Below, piece after piece: positions 26,802-35,741 of a stretch of 64,000 bases of DNA (positions within the stretch are counted from its first letter, which is position 1; the number at the start of each line of letters is the position of its first letter). Source of the DNA: Bradyrhizobium erythrophlei (GTDB lineage Bacteria > Pseudomonadota > Alphaproteobacteria > Rhizobiales > Xanthobacteraceae); contig FSRD01000003.1 in assembly GCA_900129675.1 (NCBI GenBank), positions 1,240,001-1,304,000 of the forward strand, in the 5' to 3' direction. Made by a program: the position numbers and the translations under genes. The notes below the pieces were generated by a model, which was not told the origin of the DNA, searched no databases, and saw nothing but the letters and a program-made list of their open reading frames with translations.

Positions 26802-27131
26802 AAAGGCCATTCTTCACCGGAGACGGAAGATTTAGCGAAGATTTCCGATAATACGGCATGAGCGACTAAGCGTGGGTGCTTGGTACCGTCACGAGAGCGG
26901 TAGATTTTTTTAAATCTGCGCCACCTCGATATCACCCGCCAAAATTGACTCGGTTCTATCGTGAGCCACAAAGGTAAATCGTAGTTCTTGTCGAAGTTGC
27001 GGCTTACGCATGCTGTTGGCGCGATGTCTAACTTGAGTCCGTCGACCGGTTGAGCCGGCAAAGCGGACAATGAATACCTCATCAGGCTAAAACGACAGTA
27101 GAAGTGTTTCGAGGTCGTCTGGTCGCCCTGA
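26802..27131. other. Intergenic stretch after the IS5 copy
   Basis: No recognised gene. A minus-strand frame at 26777-27082 (101 codons, starting MRYSLSALPAQPVDGLK) is open but matches nothing I know. It overlaps the end of the IS5 gene and lacks a clear ribosome site, so I treat it as chance or a remnant. Confidence 0.4.
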
Positions 27132-27303
27132 AATTCCCTGTTAACGCCAATAAATTCCCTGATTTCTTAAGTATTGTCCCTGTTGGTTTGGGCAGGGAAT
27201 TGCCGGAAAAGCACTGCGGCTCAGCGGTTTCTTGCCCGAGATCGTCTTCTAAACACCTGGAAATTGCAAAATTCCCTGTAAAATTCCCTGTTAGCAGGGA
27301 ATT
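27132..27303. repeat. Cluster of AATTCCCTG repeats
   Basis: Direct copies of AATTCCCTG occur at 27132-27140, 27153-27161, 27270-27278 and 27282-27290, with inverted copies (CAGGGAATT) at 27193-27201 and 27295-27303 and a partial copy (TTGTCCCTG) near 27174. The last pair forms a perfect dyad with a 4-base spacer (27282-27303). The cluster ends about 135 bp before the start of a broken tyrosine recombinase, so the copies may be its core/arm-type sites or a remnant attachment region. Confidence 0.7.
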
Positions 27304-27439
27304 CGCGTGGAGACAGGTGCGATCAGCACTGCAACACCAGCCAGCAAACGCCTAACGCATTGAGAAGATTCGACCTCCCGGCATCGGCTGGGGAGTTGGT
27401 CTGCGACTGTATCACGCGTCTGTAGCACAGGAGATCGGT

Positions 27440-28072
27440 GTGCGCGTGGTTCAGTATGTCTTCCGACGCGGGGCCGTCTACTGGTGGCGGCGACGGCTTC
27501 TCAAGAAAACCGGGGAGAGAGAACTCACGCCCGTTGCGATCAGCTTGAGAACGCGTGACCCTTTCTAGGGCGCGTAGCATTGCTGCCCATCTGGCTGTGG
27601 CGAGTGATGGCATCTTGCGCCAGGAGGGAAGGGACGTGCTATCGTCTGTGCAGGTTCGATCGATGCTGGAGTCGGTTGCGCGCGCCCACTTGGCGAAGCT
27701 CAATCGGTTGGCCGCATTGGAAACTGCCGACGGCATCACTGCGGAAGATGGTCGCGCATCCGATCGCGTTATGGGTTGGGCCAGACGCCTTCAGGCTTCC
27801 CAAGGAATCGCGGCAAGGGTCGGGCCGGCTGAACGCGGCATCCTGACCACCAACGGCCTGACTGAGGAGGAAATCGAAGAGGTCGATTGGACGCTCGATC
27901 TCCTACGGAAGAGCTCGCGGGGCACTTTTCCGCGTCAGAAACTGATCGCGTTATTGCAAGGTTGCGGAGCGCCCCAGGGCCAGGGCGATATCCAGCAGGC
28001 CAAACGGATCTATTACCGCGGATAGGCGGCGGCTTTGCTGTCGGTCGATCGGCGATGGTCAGGCAAATATCG
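27440..28072 (+). pseudogene. Tyrosine recombinase N-terminal remnant (DUF6538-like)
   Basis: From a GTG at 27440 the frame reads VVQYVFRRGAVYWWRRRLL and TPVAISLRTRDP, the start of phage/island integrases with a DUF6538 arm-binding domain. An extra T near 27560 causes a TAG. The next frame continues RARSIAAHLAVASDGILRQE to TFPRQKLIALLQGCG and IYYRG before another TAG at 28023-28025, and resemblance persists to VDRRW. The catalytic domain (R-H-R-Y) is absent, replaced by an unrelated fragment from about 28073. At least two lesions plus truncation make it inactive. Confidence 0.65.
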
Positions 28073-29530
28073 GGAATACCCGATGCACCGACGCAATTCG
28101 ACAGGTTGATCGGCGCGGATCTGAAGTTTATATCGGCTCTCTTCTCCGAAGTGATGAAAGCTCCGACGGCTGACGAAGTCGATGCGCTCATCGCCAGATA
28201 TCGGGATGCAACTGCCAAGCAGCAGCGTGACCTGATCGTGCTTCTATCGGTTCACCCGGTCGCGTTCAGCGACGGTGCGTGGACTTTCCTTGCCGATATG
28301 GCGCGCCAGTCCGAGGATGAACTCCGAGCCGTGTTGTTTCGGATGCTGTCGTTGGCGGATGCCGCCCGTTTCGGACGAATCCTGTCGTCCACGGGTTGGT
28401 CGTGGGACGCGCGGGCCCCCCTCTGGACAAATCACTACGGCACGGGCGCGCTGATCAAAGCCGAAACCGGATTGCCGTTCGACGAACTGGCGCCGCGGCT
28501 CGCTCCGTGGCGCGTATTGGAAGGGGCGCGCGCGCGCGGCGCCGATCCCGCCGAGACCCGTCTCGCCGCAGAGATACTCGGTCACGTTGCTGACGGCCCG
28601 AACAATCCCGGAACCCGATCCGGGTTCGAATCTCACGGTAGACAGGGCGGAGAGGAGATTCGTTCCCTTCATCGTGTCCATACAGCCGCGGCCCAGTCCC
28701 GGCGACCAAGGCAACCCCGTGGCAGCACTGCGAGCCGCCATGGATATGGATGCGCGCGTGAAGGCCCAGGCCCGAGCAATCCAAACCGCCAGCACGCGGA
28801 TTGAAGAGGCGCGGCGGTCGGGGGCGAGTCTGTATCTCACCGATGTGGACGCCACTGATATGGAGCTTGTAGTCCGGCACGCTCCCGACATGCTGGAACG
28901 ATGGCTGGAGGGCTATCGTGAAATCACGACGGACTTCAAGCGGCGGGTACGCCTGGCGGAGCCGGCGTACCTTGCGCTGTGCGAGGCGCTCCTCGTCCAT
29001 GATCCCGTCAAGGGCGCCGAACTGTGGCGTTCGCTTCGCGGCTGCACGGCCACGCGCTATATCGGCGCATGCGGCGTCGACGAACTGCTGCATATTCCGT
29101 TTCGCGTTCCCGAGTCGGAGCAGATCGCAGCGCTGCGCGATGAAATCATAAGCTTGCGTTTCTCACGCACGGATCAGGATCTCTACGATGTGGCAACCGC
29201 AGCCTCCTACAACGGCAGGTCCGATTGGCTCGCCGCCACGGCTTCAGCGGACCTGGGCTCTCCGCTCGTTTGGCGCCAAAGGCGCGGCATCCTGCTCGCG
29301 GGCTTGACCACCGGAAACCATCTTCCGGAGCCCGACGCCTGGCCCGATGGTCAGATGGCAACGGACAGAGCCGATTTGCGCCGCAAGGCCGCTCGCCTGC
29401 GCTGGAGCGAAGCCTGCGCCCGCCATTGGTGGCGATCTTACCTTGCTGCACAGGACGCGGAAGAAGCGTACGCCGCATGGGTACTCTTCTTGCGTTGTGC
29501 CGACGTCCGCGCCTGGTCATGGATGCGGGC
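28073..29530 (+). pseudogene. 3' part of a large NACHT/HEAT-repeat-like protein, frameshifted
   Basis: Two consecutive frames read as one helical-repeat protein. The first runs from about 28073 (FDRLIGADLKFISALFSEVM) to about 28583 (RLAAEILGHV); the second continues LTARTIPEPDPGS to WVLFLRCADVRAWSWMRADL near 29530, so a single indel lies near 28583. The C-terminal region (RHAPDMLERWLEGY, then CARHWWRSYLAAQDAEEAYA) resembles, in my memory, the end of very large alphaproteobacterial NACHT-type NTPases used in phage defence; the NTPase itself is absent. Both ends are recombination junctions: a recombinase remnant upstream and a reverse-strand gene downstream. Confidence 0.45.
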
Positions 29531-29609
29531 GGATCTCAAGGATACACGAGAGGTGCGACTTTCGAGAAGCCGGTCGATGCGGTCAGCTAGGGATCGACCG
29601 GCCGTTTTG

Positions 29610-30238
29610 AGTTTACCGCGCAGGGCAAGCTCAATGACGTGGCGAAAAAAGTGAACCTTGGTATTGGTAGATTCATTCATCCGGATGAATTCGCGCCGGC
29701 TGAAGCATTCAGCCTCTTCCTTGCCCTCAAGAAAACCTTTCGGCATGTCGCCTTGCAGTCGCATCAGATTTGGAAGCTGGTGGTGCGGCGCGTAGTCTTG
29801 TCCATAGCACTCTCGCAGGATGTCGTTCAAATTCAGCCTAACCTCGACCGGGATATTCGGAGCATCCAGTCCGGTTAATTTTCGGTACCGGTGCTCAAGA
29901 TGTTCGAACCCGAATATCTGGCCCCTCATATTCCAATGCACCCAGTGCATTAAACGACGGTCGCGGGCGAACTTGTAAAACCTTGAGAGCAGGTCCATCT
30001 CGATCTCGTCGAGATTGGCGTCAACATCTTCCTTTCGGATATTCAGCAGGTCGGCTGAAAGGTGAAAGGCAAAGCTCTGTGTCTGGCCCGTCGGGTAGTG
30101 CATGACCACAATGGATGTGATGCGGGGTGAATTTCCCTCAAGATTCTCGTCAAAAAGCATCTCCGACGAGTAGTGTATGATAAAATACTGCGCAGGGTTC
30201 TTCCTGATCGCCTTAAAAAACGATCTCGCGTCCACCAT
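29610..30238 (-). CDS. Unknown protein, probably truncated at the C-terminus
   Basis: From ATG 30238 the protein reads MVDARSFFKAIRKNPAQYFI, HYPTGQTQSFAFHLSADLLN, and WVHWNMRGQIFGFEHLEHRY, with a later segment EFIRMNESTNTKVHFF. I do not recognise a named family, but the regular, charged, non-repetitive composition looks genuine. Beyond about residue 210 (near 29610) the frame stays open to 29438 but runs antisense to the NACHT-like remnant, so the natural end is probably lost at the junction. It is divergent from the Abi gene with only 26 bp between start codons, and shares its defence-like context. Confidence 0.5.
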
Positions 30239-30264
30239 CACTTCCCCCCAAGGCCCGTCAGGGC

Positions 30265-31089
30265 ATGGATTTTGATATGCCCCAGATTCCGCCGTCCCTG
30301 ATAGGGACAGCAGGCCCGATTCTCGACACACACTATACCCACGCCGAACTCAATGCTCTGTTTATGCAGGCCGGGTTTCCGGGCGATCCGCCCGAAGGAA
30401 ACAAGACCCATAAATGCCTCTCCTGGTTGCGCCGGGCAAATGCGGAATGTGCGGACCCGCTGAGCCTGTTTGGCACCCTGATTGCGGAGATGATGGATGT
30501 CGAACCGACCCCTTGGCGGCTGGAGCAATACGAGAAGGATGGCGATGCTCGGGAGCGCATCCGGACCGTCCTCGAAAAGGAGCAGCTTAGCTATCAACGG
30601 GGCGGGTATATCATCGGCGCGCATCTGAAGGGCCCCTCCAAGTCCCTTGGGGAGCGGCTTAAAGCGGGTGGTTTGGCGGCGGTAGACCTCGAATATCAGC
30701 GGGCTTACAACTCGATAGGGTCGGACCCTGGCGCCGCGGTGACGGCCGCCTGTGCGATCGTTGAGGCCGTTTGCAAGCATTACCTCGAAACCGAGGGTAT
30801 TCCGCTTCCGAATAAGCAGACCATTGCTCCCCTGTGGACCGAAGTGGCCAAAAACCTGGGGCTCTCGCCGGGTCAGATGGCCGATGATGATCTCAAGCAG
30901 ATATTGTCGGGTCTTTTCAGCATCGCTGCCGGTGTGGGTGCACTTCGAACCCATGAAGGGTCAGCGCATGGTCACGGAACAAAAACATACAAAATCGAGG
31001 CCCGGCATGCGCGTCTGGCTGTGCACGCGGCGCACACGATGACGCTATTCATCCTTGAGACTTGGGAAGCGCGCGGGCGGAAAAAATAA
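30265..31089 (+). CDS. Abortive infection family protein (Abi_C domain)
   Basis: The 274-residue protein ends in the Abi_C pattern: AACAIVEAVCKHYLETEGIP, LKQILSGLFSIAAGVGALR, the R-x-x-x-G-x-A-H-G motif in RTHEGSAHGHG, and ARHARLAVHAAHTMTLFILE. This C-terminal domain is HEPN-like and found in abortive phage-exclusion proteins. The N-terminal half (THAELNALFMQAGFPGDPPE, CLSWLRRANAE) is a common partner region in this family. The frame is intact. Its stop overlaps the next start as TAATG, so the two products are coupled and may act together. Confidence 0.8.
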   Translation: MDFDMPQIPPSLIGTAGPILDTHYTHAELNALFMQAGFPGDPPEGNKTHKCLSWLRRANAECADPLSLFGTLIAEMMDVEPTPWRLEQYEKDGDARERIRTVLEKEQLSYQRGGYIIGAHLKGPSKSLGERLKAGGLAAVDLEYQRAYNSIGSDPGAAVTAACAIVEAVCKHYLETEGIPLPNKQTIAPLWTEVAKNLGLSPGQMADDDLKQILSGLFSIAAGVGALRTHEGSAHGHGTKTYKIEARHARLAVHAAHTMTLFILETWEARGRKK

Positions 31090-31490
31090 TGGCAGAAACC
31101 TTTGACGAGCTACTGGATTTGTCAGAGTTCGATGGGCATTCCCAAATCACGCAATTCGTCCACAAGGACAGCGATATAAACGCCTACAACAGCACATGGG
31201 AATTTGTGGCCTACAGCTTCGAGCGAGCCTTTCAAGAGCTGGCGAGAAAGGTCTTCGAAGAGGGCCGGCACAGGATGAGCAACCTCTCGAATCCGCTGTT
31301 CTTCCTTGCGAGGCATTCAGTTGAACTCGCGATCAAGAGCACGATCCACGAATACGCTAAGACCGACGAGAAAGAGCCAGACCTGGCCGGCCACCACTTG
31401 CTGGAGTTGTGGGATCAGCTTGCCGGATACATGGACCGTTGGGGCGTGTCTGCCGACGACGATTGGGGCCGCATCGTTCGGCAGCAGGTT
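31089..31490 (+). pseudogene. HEPN-like partner of the Abi gene, 3' truncated
   Basis: Starting at the ATG in TAATG, about 134 codons look genuine: WEFVAYSFERAFQELARKVF, NPLFFLARHSVELAIKS and GHHLLELWDQLAGYMDRWG. The R-H-x-x-E-L helix in a four-helix context is reminiscent of HEPN-type proteins. At 31491 the frame enters a palindrome and then the antisense strand of an ABC permease, so the C-terminus is lost. Confidence 0.45.
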
Positions 31491-31544
31491 TGTAGCGCGA
31501 CAATCTGGATGGGAACGTGTTCCTATCCAGATTGTCGCGCTACA
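31491..31544. repeat. 54-bp near-perfect palindrome at a recombination junction
   Basis: The sequence reads the same on both strands apart from one G:T-type mismatch per arm and the central bases. Each arm starts TGTAGCGCGACAATCTGGAT (31491-31510 and complement 31525-31544). It sits exactly where the truncated Abi-partner frame meets the ABC permease, whose TAG stop (31540-31542) is inside the right arm. It could be two abutted transposon ends (TG...CA), a MITE-like unit or a bidirectional terminator; there is no T-run. Confidence 0.8.
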
Positions 31545-32214
31545 CGGCCTGCGCGACGGCCTTGTGCTGCAGACGCGACCCCATGCGGACGAACGGCCAG
31601 AACATCAGGAAGTAGACTATGGCGGCCGCGACGAGTGGCGTCGGGTTGTAGAAGAGGCCTTGTGCCAGCTGAGCGGAGCGCAGCAATTCCTGTAGCGCGA
31701 CGGCCGAGGCGATCGACGTCTGCTTCACCAGTTCGACGGTGTTGCTGATCAGGTCGGGCAGAACGTTGCGTGTGCCTTGCGGCACCACGACATAGGTCAT
31801 GCACTGGCGCCAAGTGAGCCCGGTCGAGCGCGCCGCCTCGCGCTGCCCTCTCGGTACGGATTCGATGCCGGCCCGGAAGATCTCGGCAAAGTAACTCGAA
31901 CCGTTGAGCGTGAGCGCAAGCACGGCGGCCGTGAATTCATTGAGCTTCAGCCCAAGGAAGGGCAGGCCGAAGAAGATGAAGATCAGCAGCACCAACGGCG
32001 GAATCGCCCGCATGACGTCGACATAGGCGACCAGCAGCATTCGCAGCAGCTTGTTCGGCGAATCCTGGGCCATGGCGATCGCGACGCCGCAGGCGACCGA
32101 CAACGGCACCGCGACCGCCGCCAGCGCGAGCGTCATCCAGAAGCCCTGCAGGAGCAGCGGCCAGACTTCCTTCAGGACATCGATATTGAAGAATGTCGTG
32201 ACGAGTTCCTCCAT
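31540..32214 (-). CDS. Polar amino acid ABC transporter permease
   Basis: The 224-residue membrane protein starts MEELVTTFFNIDVLKEVWPL and has the HisM/GlnP pattern: VDVMRAIPPLVLLIFIFFGL, the coupling loop FRAGIESVPRGQREAARSTG and MTYVVVPQGTRNVLPDLISN. Upstream in-frame codons exist but the ATG at 32214 overlaps the preceding stop (TGATG). It forms the channel with the next permease for import of a polar amino acid or analogue. Confidence 0.92.
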   Translation of the reverse strand: MEELVTTFFNIDVLKEVWPLLLQGFWMTLALAAVAVPLSVACGVAIAMAQDSPNKLLRMLLVAYVDVMRAIPPLVLLIFIFFGLPFLGLKLNEFTAAVLALTLNGSSYFAEIFRAGIESVPRGQREAARSTGLTWRQCMTYVVVPQGTRNVLPDLISNTVELVKQTSIASAVALQELLRSAQLAQGLFYNPTPLVAAAIVYFLMFWPFVRMGSRLQHKAVAQAV

Positions 32215-32888
32215 CACGACCTCGGATGAGCGTAGGCGCGTTCGAGCCATCGCGTGAAGCGGACGAACGGCAGGAAAAGAGCAAGGAACAGCAGCGCGCC
32301 GGCGGTCAGGGCCGTTGGATTGGCGACGTTCGACTGGATGCTCGAGGTGACATTGAGCAATTCGGGCACCGCCACGACCGAGCCGAGCGTCGTGCCCTTG
32401 CTGATGCCGATGGCGCGGTTGGTCAGCGGCGGGATCGAGATGCGCACGACCTGCGGCAGGATGATGTAGGCAAGCGTCTGGTTGAAGCCGAGACCGGTCG
32501 AACGTCCGGCTTCCCACTGGCCTTTCGATACGGCATTGATGCCGGCCCAGAAGATTTCTTCGGAGAACGCCGAAAGCACGATCGCCAGCGCCACCACGGT
32601 TGCCGTGAATGGCGAAAGCACCAGACCGAACGAGGGCAGGGCGAAATAGGTCAGCACGATCAGAACGAGCTGCGGGATCGAGCGAAAGAAGTCGATGTAG
32701 AGGATGATCAGCGCATTCAGCGGCCCGAAGCCATAGAGGCGCAGGATCGCGATGGCGAGGCCGAGCGGCACGCCGATCAGCACCGTCAGGATCGACATCT
32801 CGATGGTGATGAGGAAGCCGCGCAGGATGTCAGGCCAATAGGCGGACATCAGCGAGAAGTCGAAGAAATAGCGGGCGATCTGGTCCAT
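32214..32888 (-). CDS. Polar amino acid ABC transporter permease
   Basis: The 224-residue permease has ILYIDFFRSIPQLVLIVLTY, the EAA-like loop FWAGINAVSKGQWEAGRSTG and AYIILPQVVRISIPPLTNRA. It is homologous to its partner and overlaps it by one base at TGATG. The ATPase gene lies 9 bp upstream. Confidence 0.92.
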   Translation of the reverse strand: MDQIARYFFDFSLMSAYWPDILRGFLITIEMSILTVLIGVPLGLAIAILRLYGFGPLNALIILYIDFFRSIPQLVLIVLTYFALPSFGLVLSPFTATVVALAIVLSAFSEEIFWAGINAVSKGQWEAGRSTGLGFNQTLAYIILPQVVRISIPPLTNRAIGISKGTTLGSVVAVPELLNVTSSIQSNVANPTALTAGALLFLALFLPFVRFTRWLERAYAHPRS

Positions 32889-32897
32889 GACGCTCTG

Positions 32898-33665
32898 TCA
32901 GGCCCTGGAGCGCGTGACGAAGTCGCGGATGCGCTGATGCTGAGGCGACACCAGAATCTCTTCCGGCGTGCCTTCCGCGAGCACGGCGCCGTGGTCAATG
33001 AATACGACACGGTCAGCGACGTCGCGCGCGAAATGCATCTCGTGCGTCACCACGATCATGGTCATGCCCATTTCCTTGGTGCGGACCATGACATTCAGAA
33101 CCTCACTGACCAGTTCTGGGTCGAGCGCTGAAGTCGGTTCGTCGAAGAGCATGACCTGCGGCTCCAGCGCCATGGCGCGGGCAATGCCGACACGCTGCTG
33201 CTGGCCTCCCGACAGCTGGGCCGGATATGAATCGGCCTTGTGCGCGAGCCCGACCAGATCGAGGTGGTGGCGGGCCTTTTGCTCGGCTTGGGCCTTGCCG
33301 AGGCCCGCGACCTTGCGCAGCGCCAGGGTCACGTTCCCCACCGCGGTCATGTGCGGGTAGAGGTTGATGCCCTGGAACACCATGCCGATGCGCTGGCGCA
33401 GGAGGTTCAGATCGACCTTGGCGCCGGTTACTTCCTGGCCGCCGACCCGGATGGTTCCCGTCGTCGGCTCCTCAAGGCGGTTGATGCAGCGCAGGCAGGT
33501 GCTCTTGCCCGAGCCGGACGAACCGACGATCGCGACGGCTTCGCCCTTGCCGACCTTGAGATTGATGCCGCGCAGAACCTCGACGTTGCCAAAACACTTC
33601 CGCAGATCGTCGATCGCGACGATCGCGTCTGCGGAGGCCGGCATTGGTGCAGCGCCTGAGGTCAC
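32898..33665 (-). CDS. Polar amino acid ABC transporter ATPase (GlnQ/HisP-like)
   Basis: The 255-residue ATPase has Walker A GSSGSGKST, LSGGQQQRVGIARAMALEPQ, and Walker B VMLFDEPTSALDPE, with MTMIVVTHEMHFARDVADRV at the switch. The GTG at 33665 overlaps the stop of the binding-protein gene (GTGA); an internal ATG is possible at 33644. Confidence 0.92.
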   Translation of the reverse strand: MTSGAAPMPASADAIVAIDDLRKCFGNVEVLRGINLKVGKGEAVAIVGSSGSGKSTCLRCINRLEEPTTGTIRVGGQEVTGAKVDLNLLRQRIGMVFQGINLYPHMTAVGNVTLALRKVAGLGKAQAEQKARHHLDLVGLAHKADSYPAQLSGGQQQRVGIARAMALEPQVMLFDEPTSALDPELVSEVLNVMVRTKEMGMTMIVVTHEMHFARDVADRVVFIDHGAVLAEGTPEEILVSPQHQRIRDFVTRSRA

Positions 33666-34540
33666 TTACACGTAGCCTTGTGCTCGGCCGCGTCATAGCC
33701 CTCGAAACCGGGGGCGCCGACGCCCGGATAGACTTTTGCCGACGAGGAGCTGGCATCCGGCTTCACGCCGAACCACTTTTCATGGATCTTGGCGAGTGTG
33801 CCGTCCGTCTTGATGCATTCGAGGGCCTCCTCGACCTTGGCGCGGAACGCGGTATCTTCCTTCCGGAAGGCGATGCCGAAATTGCGGCCGCTGTCGAGCA
33901 CGTACGCGACTTCCGCCGCAGGCGTCTGCGTCGAGACATAGCGCGACACCGGCGCGTCGGCGACGTTGGCGAAGGCCCGGCCGATTATCACGGCCTGCAC
34001 CGCGTCGGCATTCTTGTTGTAGCGCTGGATCGTGTAGCCGTACTTGGCTTCGTTATCGGTTAGCCATTTGTCGGAAATGCTGCCATTGTTGACGGTCAGT
34101 GCCTTGTCCTTCAGATTCTCGATGCCGGCAATCTTTCCACCCTTCTTGACGAGGAAGCCAAGACCGGTCGGCATATAAGGCTCGCTGAACAGCATCTGCT
34201 GCGCGCGCTCCGGCGTGATGTTGGTCGGCGTCGGGATCATTTCATATCGCTTCGAGAAGAGACCGGCGAAAATCACCGAAAAATTCGCGTCGGTGACGTC
34301 GACGCCCGGACGGCCCAGCTTCTGGGCCAGCGCCATCGACATGTCGTAGGTGAACCCCGTGATCTCGCCGGCTGCGGTCTTGAAGCAGAAGGGGGCAAAG
34401 CCGAGATCGCAGGCCACTTTCAGCTTCTCGTTGGCTGGATGATCGGCGTCCTGGGCCAGCACAGGGGGGACAAGGAGTGCCGCCACAGCGAATCCCTGAA
34501 CGGCAGTGCGCGCCATTTTGACCGGCAAAAATCTCATCAT
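33662..34540 (-). CDS. Periplasmic amino acid-binding protein
   Basis: The protein starts at one of two adjacent ATGs (34540 or 34537) just after a GGGAGCAGG site; an open GTG-type extension to 34621 has no such site. MRFLPVKMARTAVQGFAVAA, ending in LVPPVLAQ, is a signal peptide. The mature part has the SBP_bac_3 pattern: KLKVACDLGFAPFCFKTAAG, ITGFTYDMSMALAQKLG, TPERAQQMLFSEPYM and GIAFRKEDTAFRAKVEEALE. It sets the specificity of the importer. The context (LysR gene and hydantoin genes) suggests an N-carbamoyl amino acid, hydantoin or amino acid ligand. Confidence 0.9.
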   Translation of the reverse strand: MMRFLPVKMARTAVQGFAVAALLVPPVLAQDADHPANEKLKVACDLGFAPFCFKTAAGEITGFTYDMSMALAQKLGRPGVDVTDANFSVIFAGLFSKRYEMIPTPTNITPERAQQMLFSEPYMPTGLGFLVKKGGKIAGIENLKDKALTVNNGSISDKWLTDNEAKYGYTIQRYNKNADAVQAVIIGRAFANVADAPVSRYVSTQTPAAEVAYVLDSGRNFGIAFRKEDTAFRAKVEEALECIKTDGTLAKIHEKWFGVKPDASSSSAKVYPGVGAPGFEGYDAAEHKATCK

Positions 34541-34652
34541 CCTGCTCCCGTTCGATGCTGTCACTGGGGAGCGCTGAGCGCCGCGCGTTCCGCTTGCAAC
34601 AATCCAGCCACCCAGACGCAAGAGCCTATCAGCGGGAAATTACCTTACCAAT

Positions 34653-34689
34653 CACTTAACGTCGGGTTGCCATAACCTTATGTTAAGTG
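34653..34689. promoter_or_regulatory. Inverted repeat between binding-protein gene and LysR gene
   Basis: CACTTAAC (34653-34660) and GTTAAGTG (34682-34689) form an 8-bp stem that includes the TAA stop of the LysR gene. Inside it a second small dyad (GGTT/AACC) is present. It may be the lysR terminator or an operator upstream of the transporter operon. Confidence 0.4.
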
Positions 34690-35609
34690 CCGGCATCGAC
34701 CTCCTGACCGCGTCCGCCGGGTGGAGGCGGCACAAGATCGCGTAGGATGTCGACGAAGGCGCGCGCGGTCCGCGACAGGGGCTCGAACTTCAGGCTCAGC
34801 AGATGCGTGCGCACGCACGTCTTGGGCGCAAGCGGCCGCGACACCAGCTCCGGCCATGTTCGGCCGCGCAGCACGAATTCGTCGACGACCGCGACGCCTG
34901 CGCCAGCTCTCACCATCGCGCAGGCGACAGGTGTGAAGCGAACGACCGTGCTGACGCGGATGGGCTCGGGACTAGAGGCCAGCGCCCGCTCGACGATATC
35001 GCCATAGGGCGTCTGCGGGCCGAAGCCGATCAGTGGGTAGGGCGCGATATCTGCGGGCCGAACCACGCGCAGGCGAGTCAATGGATGGTCCAGCGGCATG
35101 ACCGCCATCAGGCGCCCCTCCGTGACCACCTCCGACTGGATGTTGGGTCCGTCGACCGGCAACACCGAGACGCCGATATCAGCCCGGGCGCTCGCAATCT
35201 TGGCGATCACTTCGAGCAGCGTCAGGATCTCGAACTCGACTCGAAGATCCGGAAAGCGTTCGCGGAGCCGTGCGATGGCGTCGGGGACCATGGTCTGGCC
35301 GACACTTGGACTGGCAACGATGCGGACCGAGCCGGTGCCGCGCTCGCGCAGTTCCTCGGCGAGCTCGTTGACGCGTAGGACGCCCTGATGAACCTGATCG
35401 ACCTCGGCGAAGAGGCGTCTGGCCTCCGACGTCGGCTGCACCCGGCCGCGCACGCGCTCGAACAGGCGAAGCGCCAGCCTGTCCTCCGTATAGGCCAGCA
35501 ACCGGCTGATCGCCGGCTGCGAAACGGAGAGGAGACGCGCAGCTCCGCTGATCGAGCCAGTGATCATGATGGCGCGAAAAACTTCGATCTGACGCAAGTT
35601 CAATAGCAT
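34683..35609 (-). CDS. LysR-family transcriptional regulator
   Basis: The 308-residue protein has the N-terminal helix-turn-helix LRQIEVFRAIMITGSISGAA, then RLLSVSQPAISRLLAYTEDR, and an effector domain with VRIVASPSVGQTMVPDAIAR. It is co-oriented upstream of the ABC operon and divergent from the hydantoin cluster, so it could control both. LysR co-inducer here is likely the transported compound (inference). Confidence 0.92.
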   Translation of the reverse strand: MLLNLRQIEVFRAIMITGSISGAARLLSVSQPAISRLLAYTEDRLALRLFERVRGRVQPTSEARRLFAEVDQVHQGVLRVNELAEELRERGTGSVRIVASPSVGQTMVPDAIARLRERFPDLRVEFEILTLLEVIAKIASARADIGVSVLPVDGPNIQSEVVTEGRLMAVMPLDHPLTRLRVVRPADIAPYPLIGFGPQTPYGDIVERALASSPEPIRVSTVVRFTPVACAMVRAGAGVAVVDEFVLRGRTWPELVSRPLAPKTCVRTHLLSLKFEPLSRTARAFVDILRDLVPPPPGGRGQEVDAGT

Positions 35610-35741
35610 GAGAATAACGTTCGGTTATGATCCTAGCCCGAATTAGCATGTTTCATTGCGCGCGCAGCCATCTAAGTTCGCATCGAGCCTGCGACACGCG
35701 CGCATGCGACGTGAGGCGCGGCTGACTGATGGGGAGATTTT

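Noticed and set aside
26777..27082. A 101-codon minus-strand frame after the IS5 copy
   Set aside because: It overlaps the IS5 end, has no clear ribosome site and no recognisable domain; kept only as a note in the intergenic entry.
27132..27303. AATTCCCTG repeats considered as CRISPR or replication iterons
   Set aside because: Copies are only 9 bp, irregularly spaced and in both orientations, and no cas or rep gene is near; an integrase remnant follows instead.
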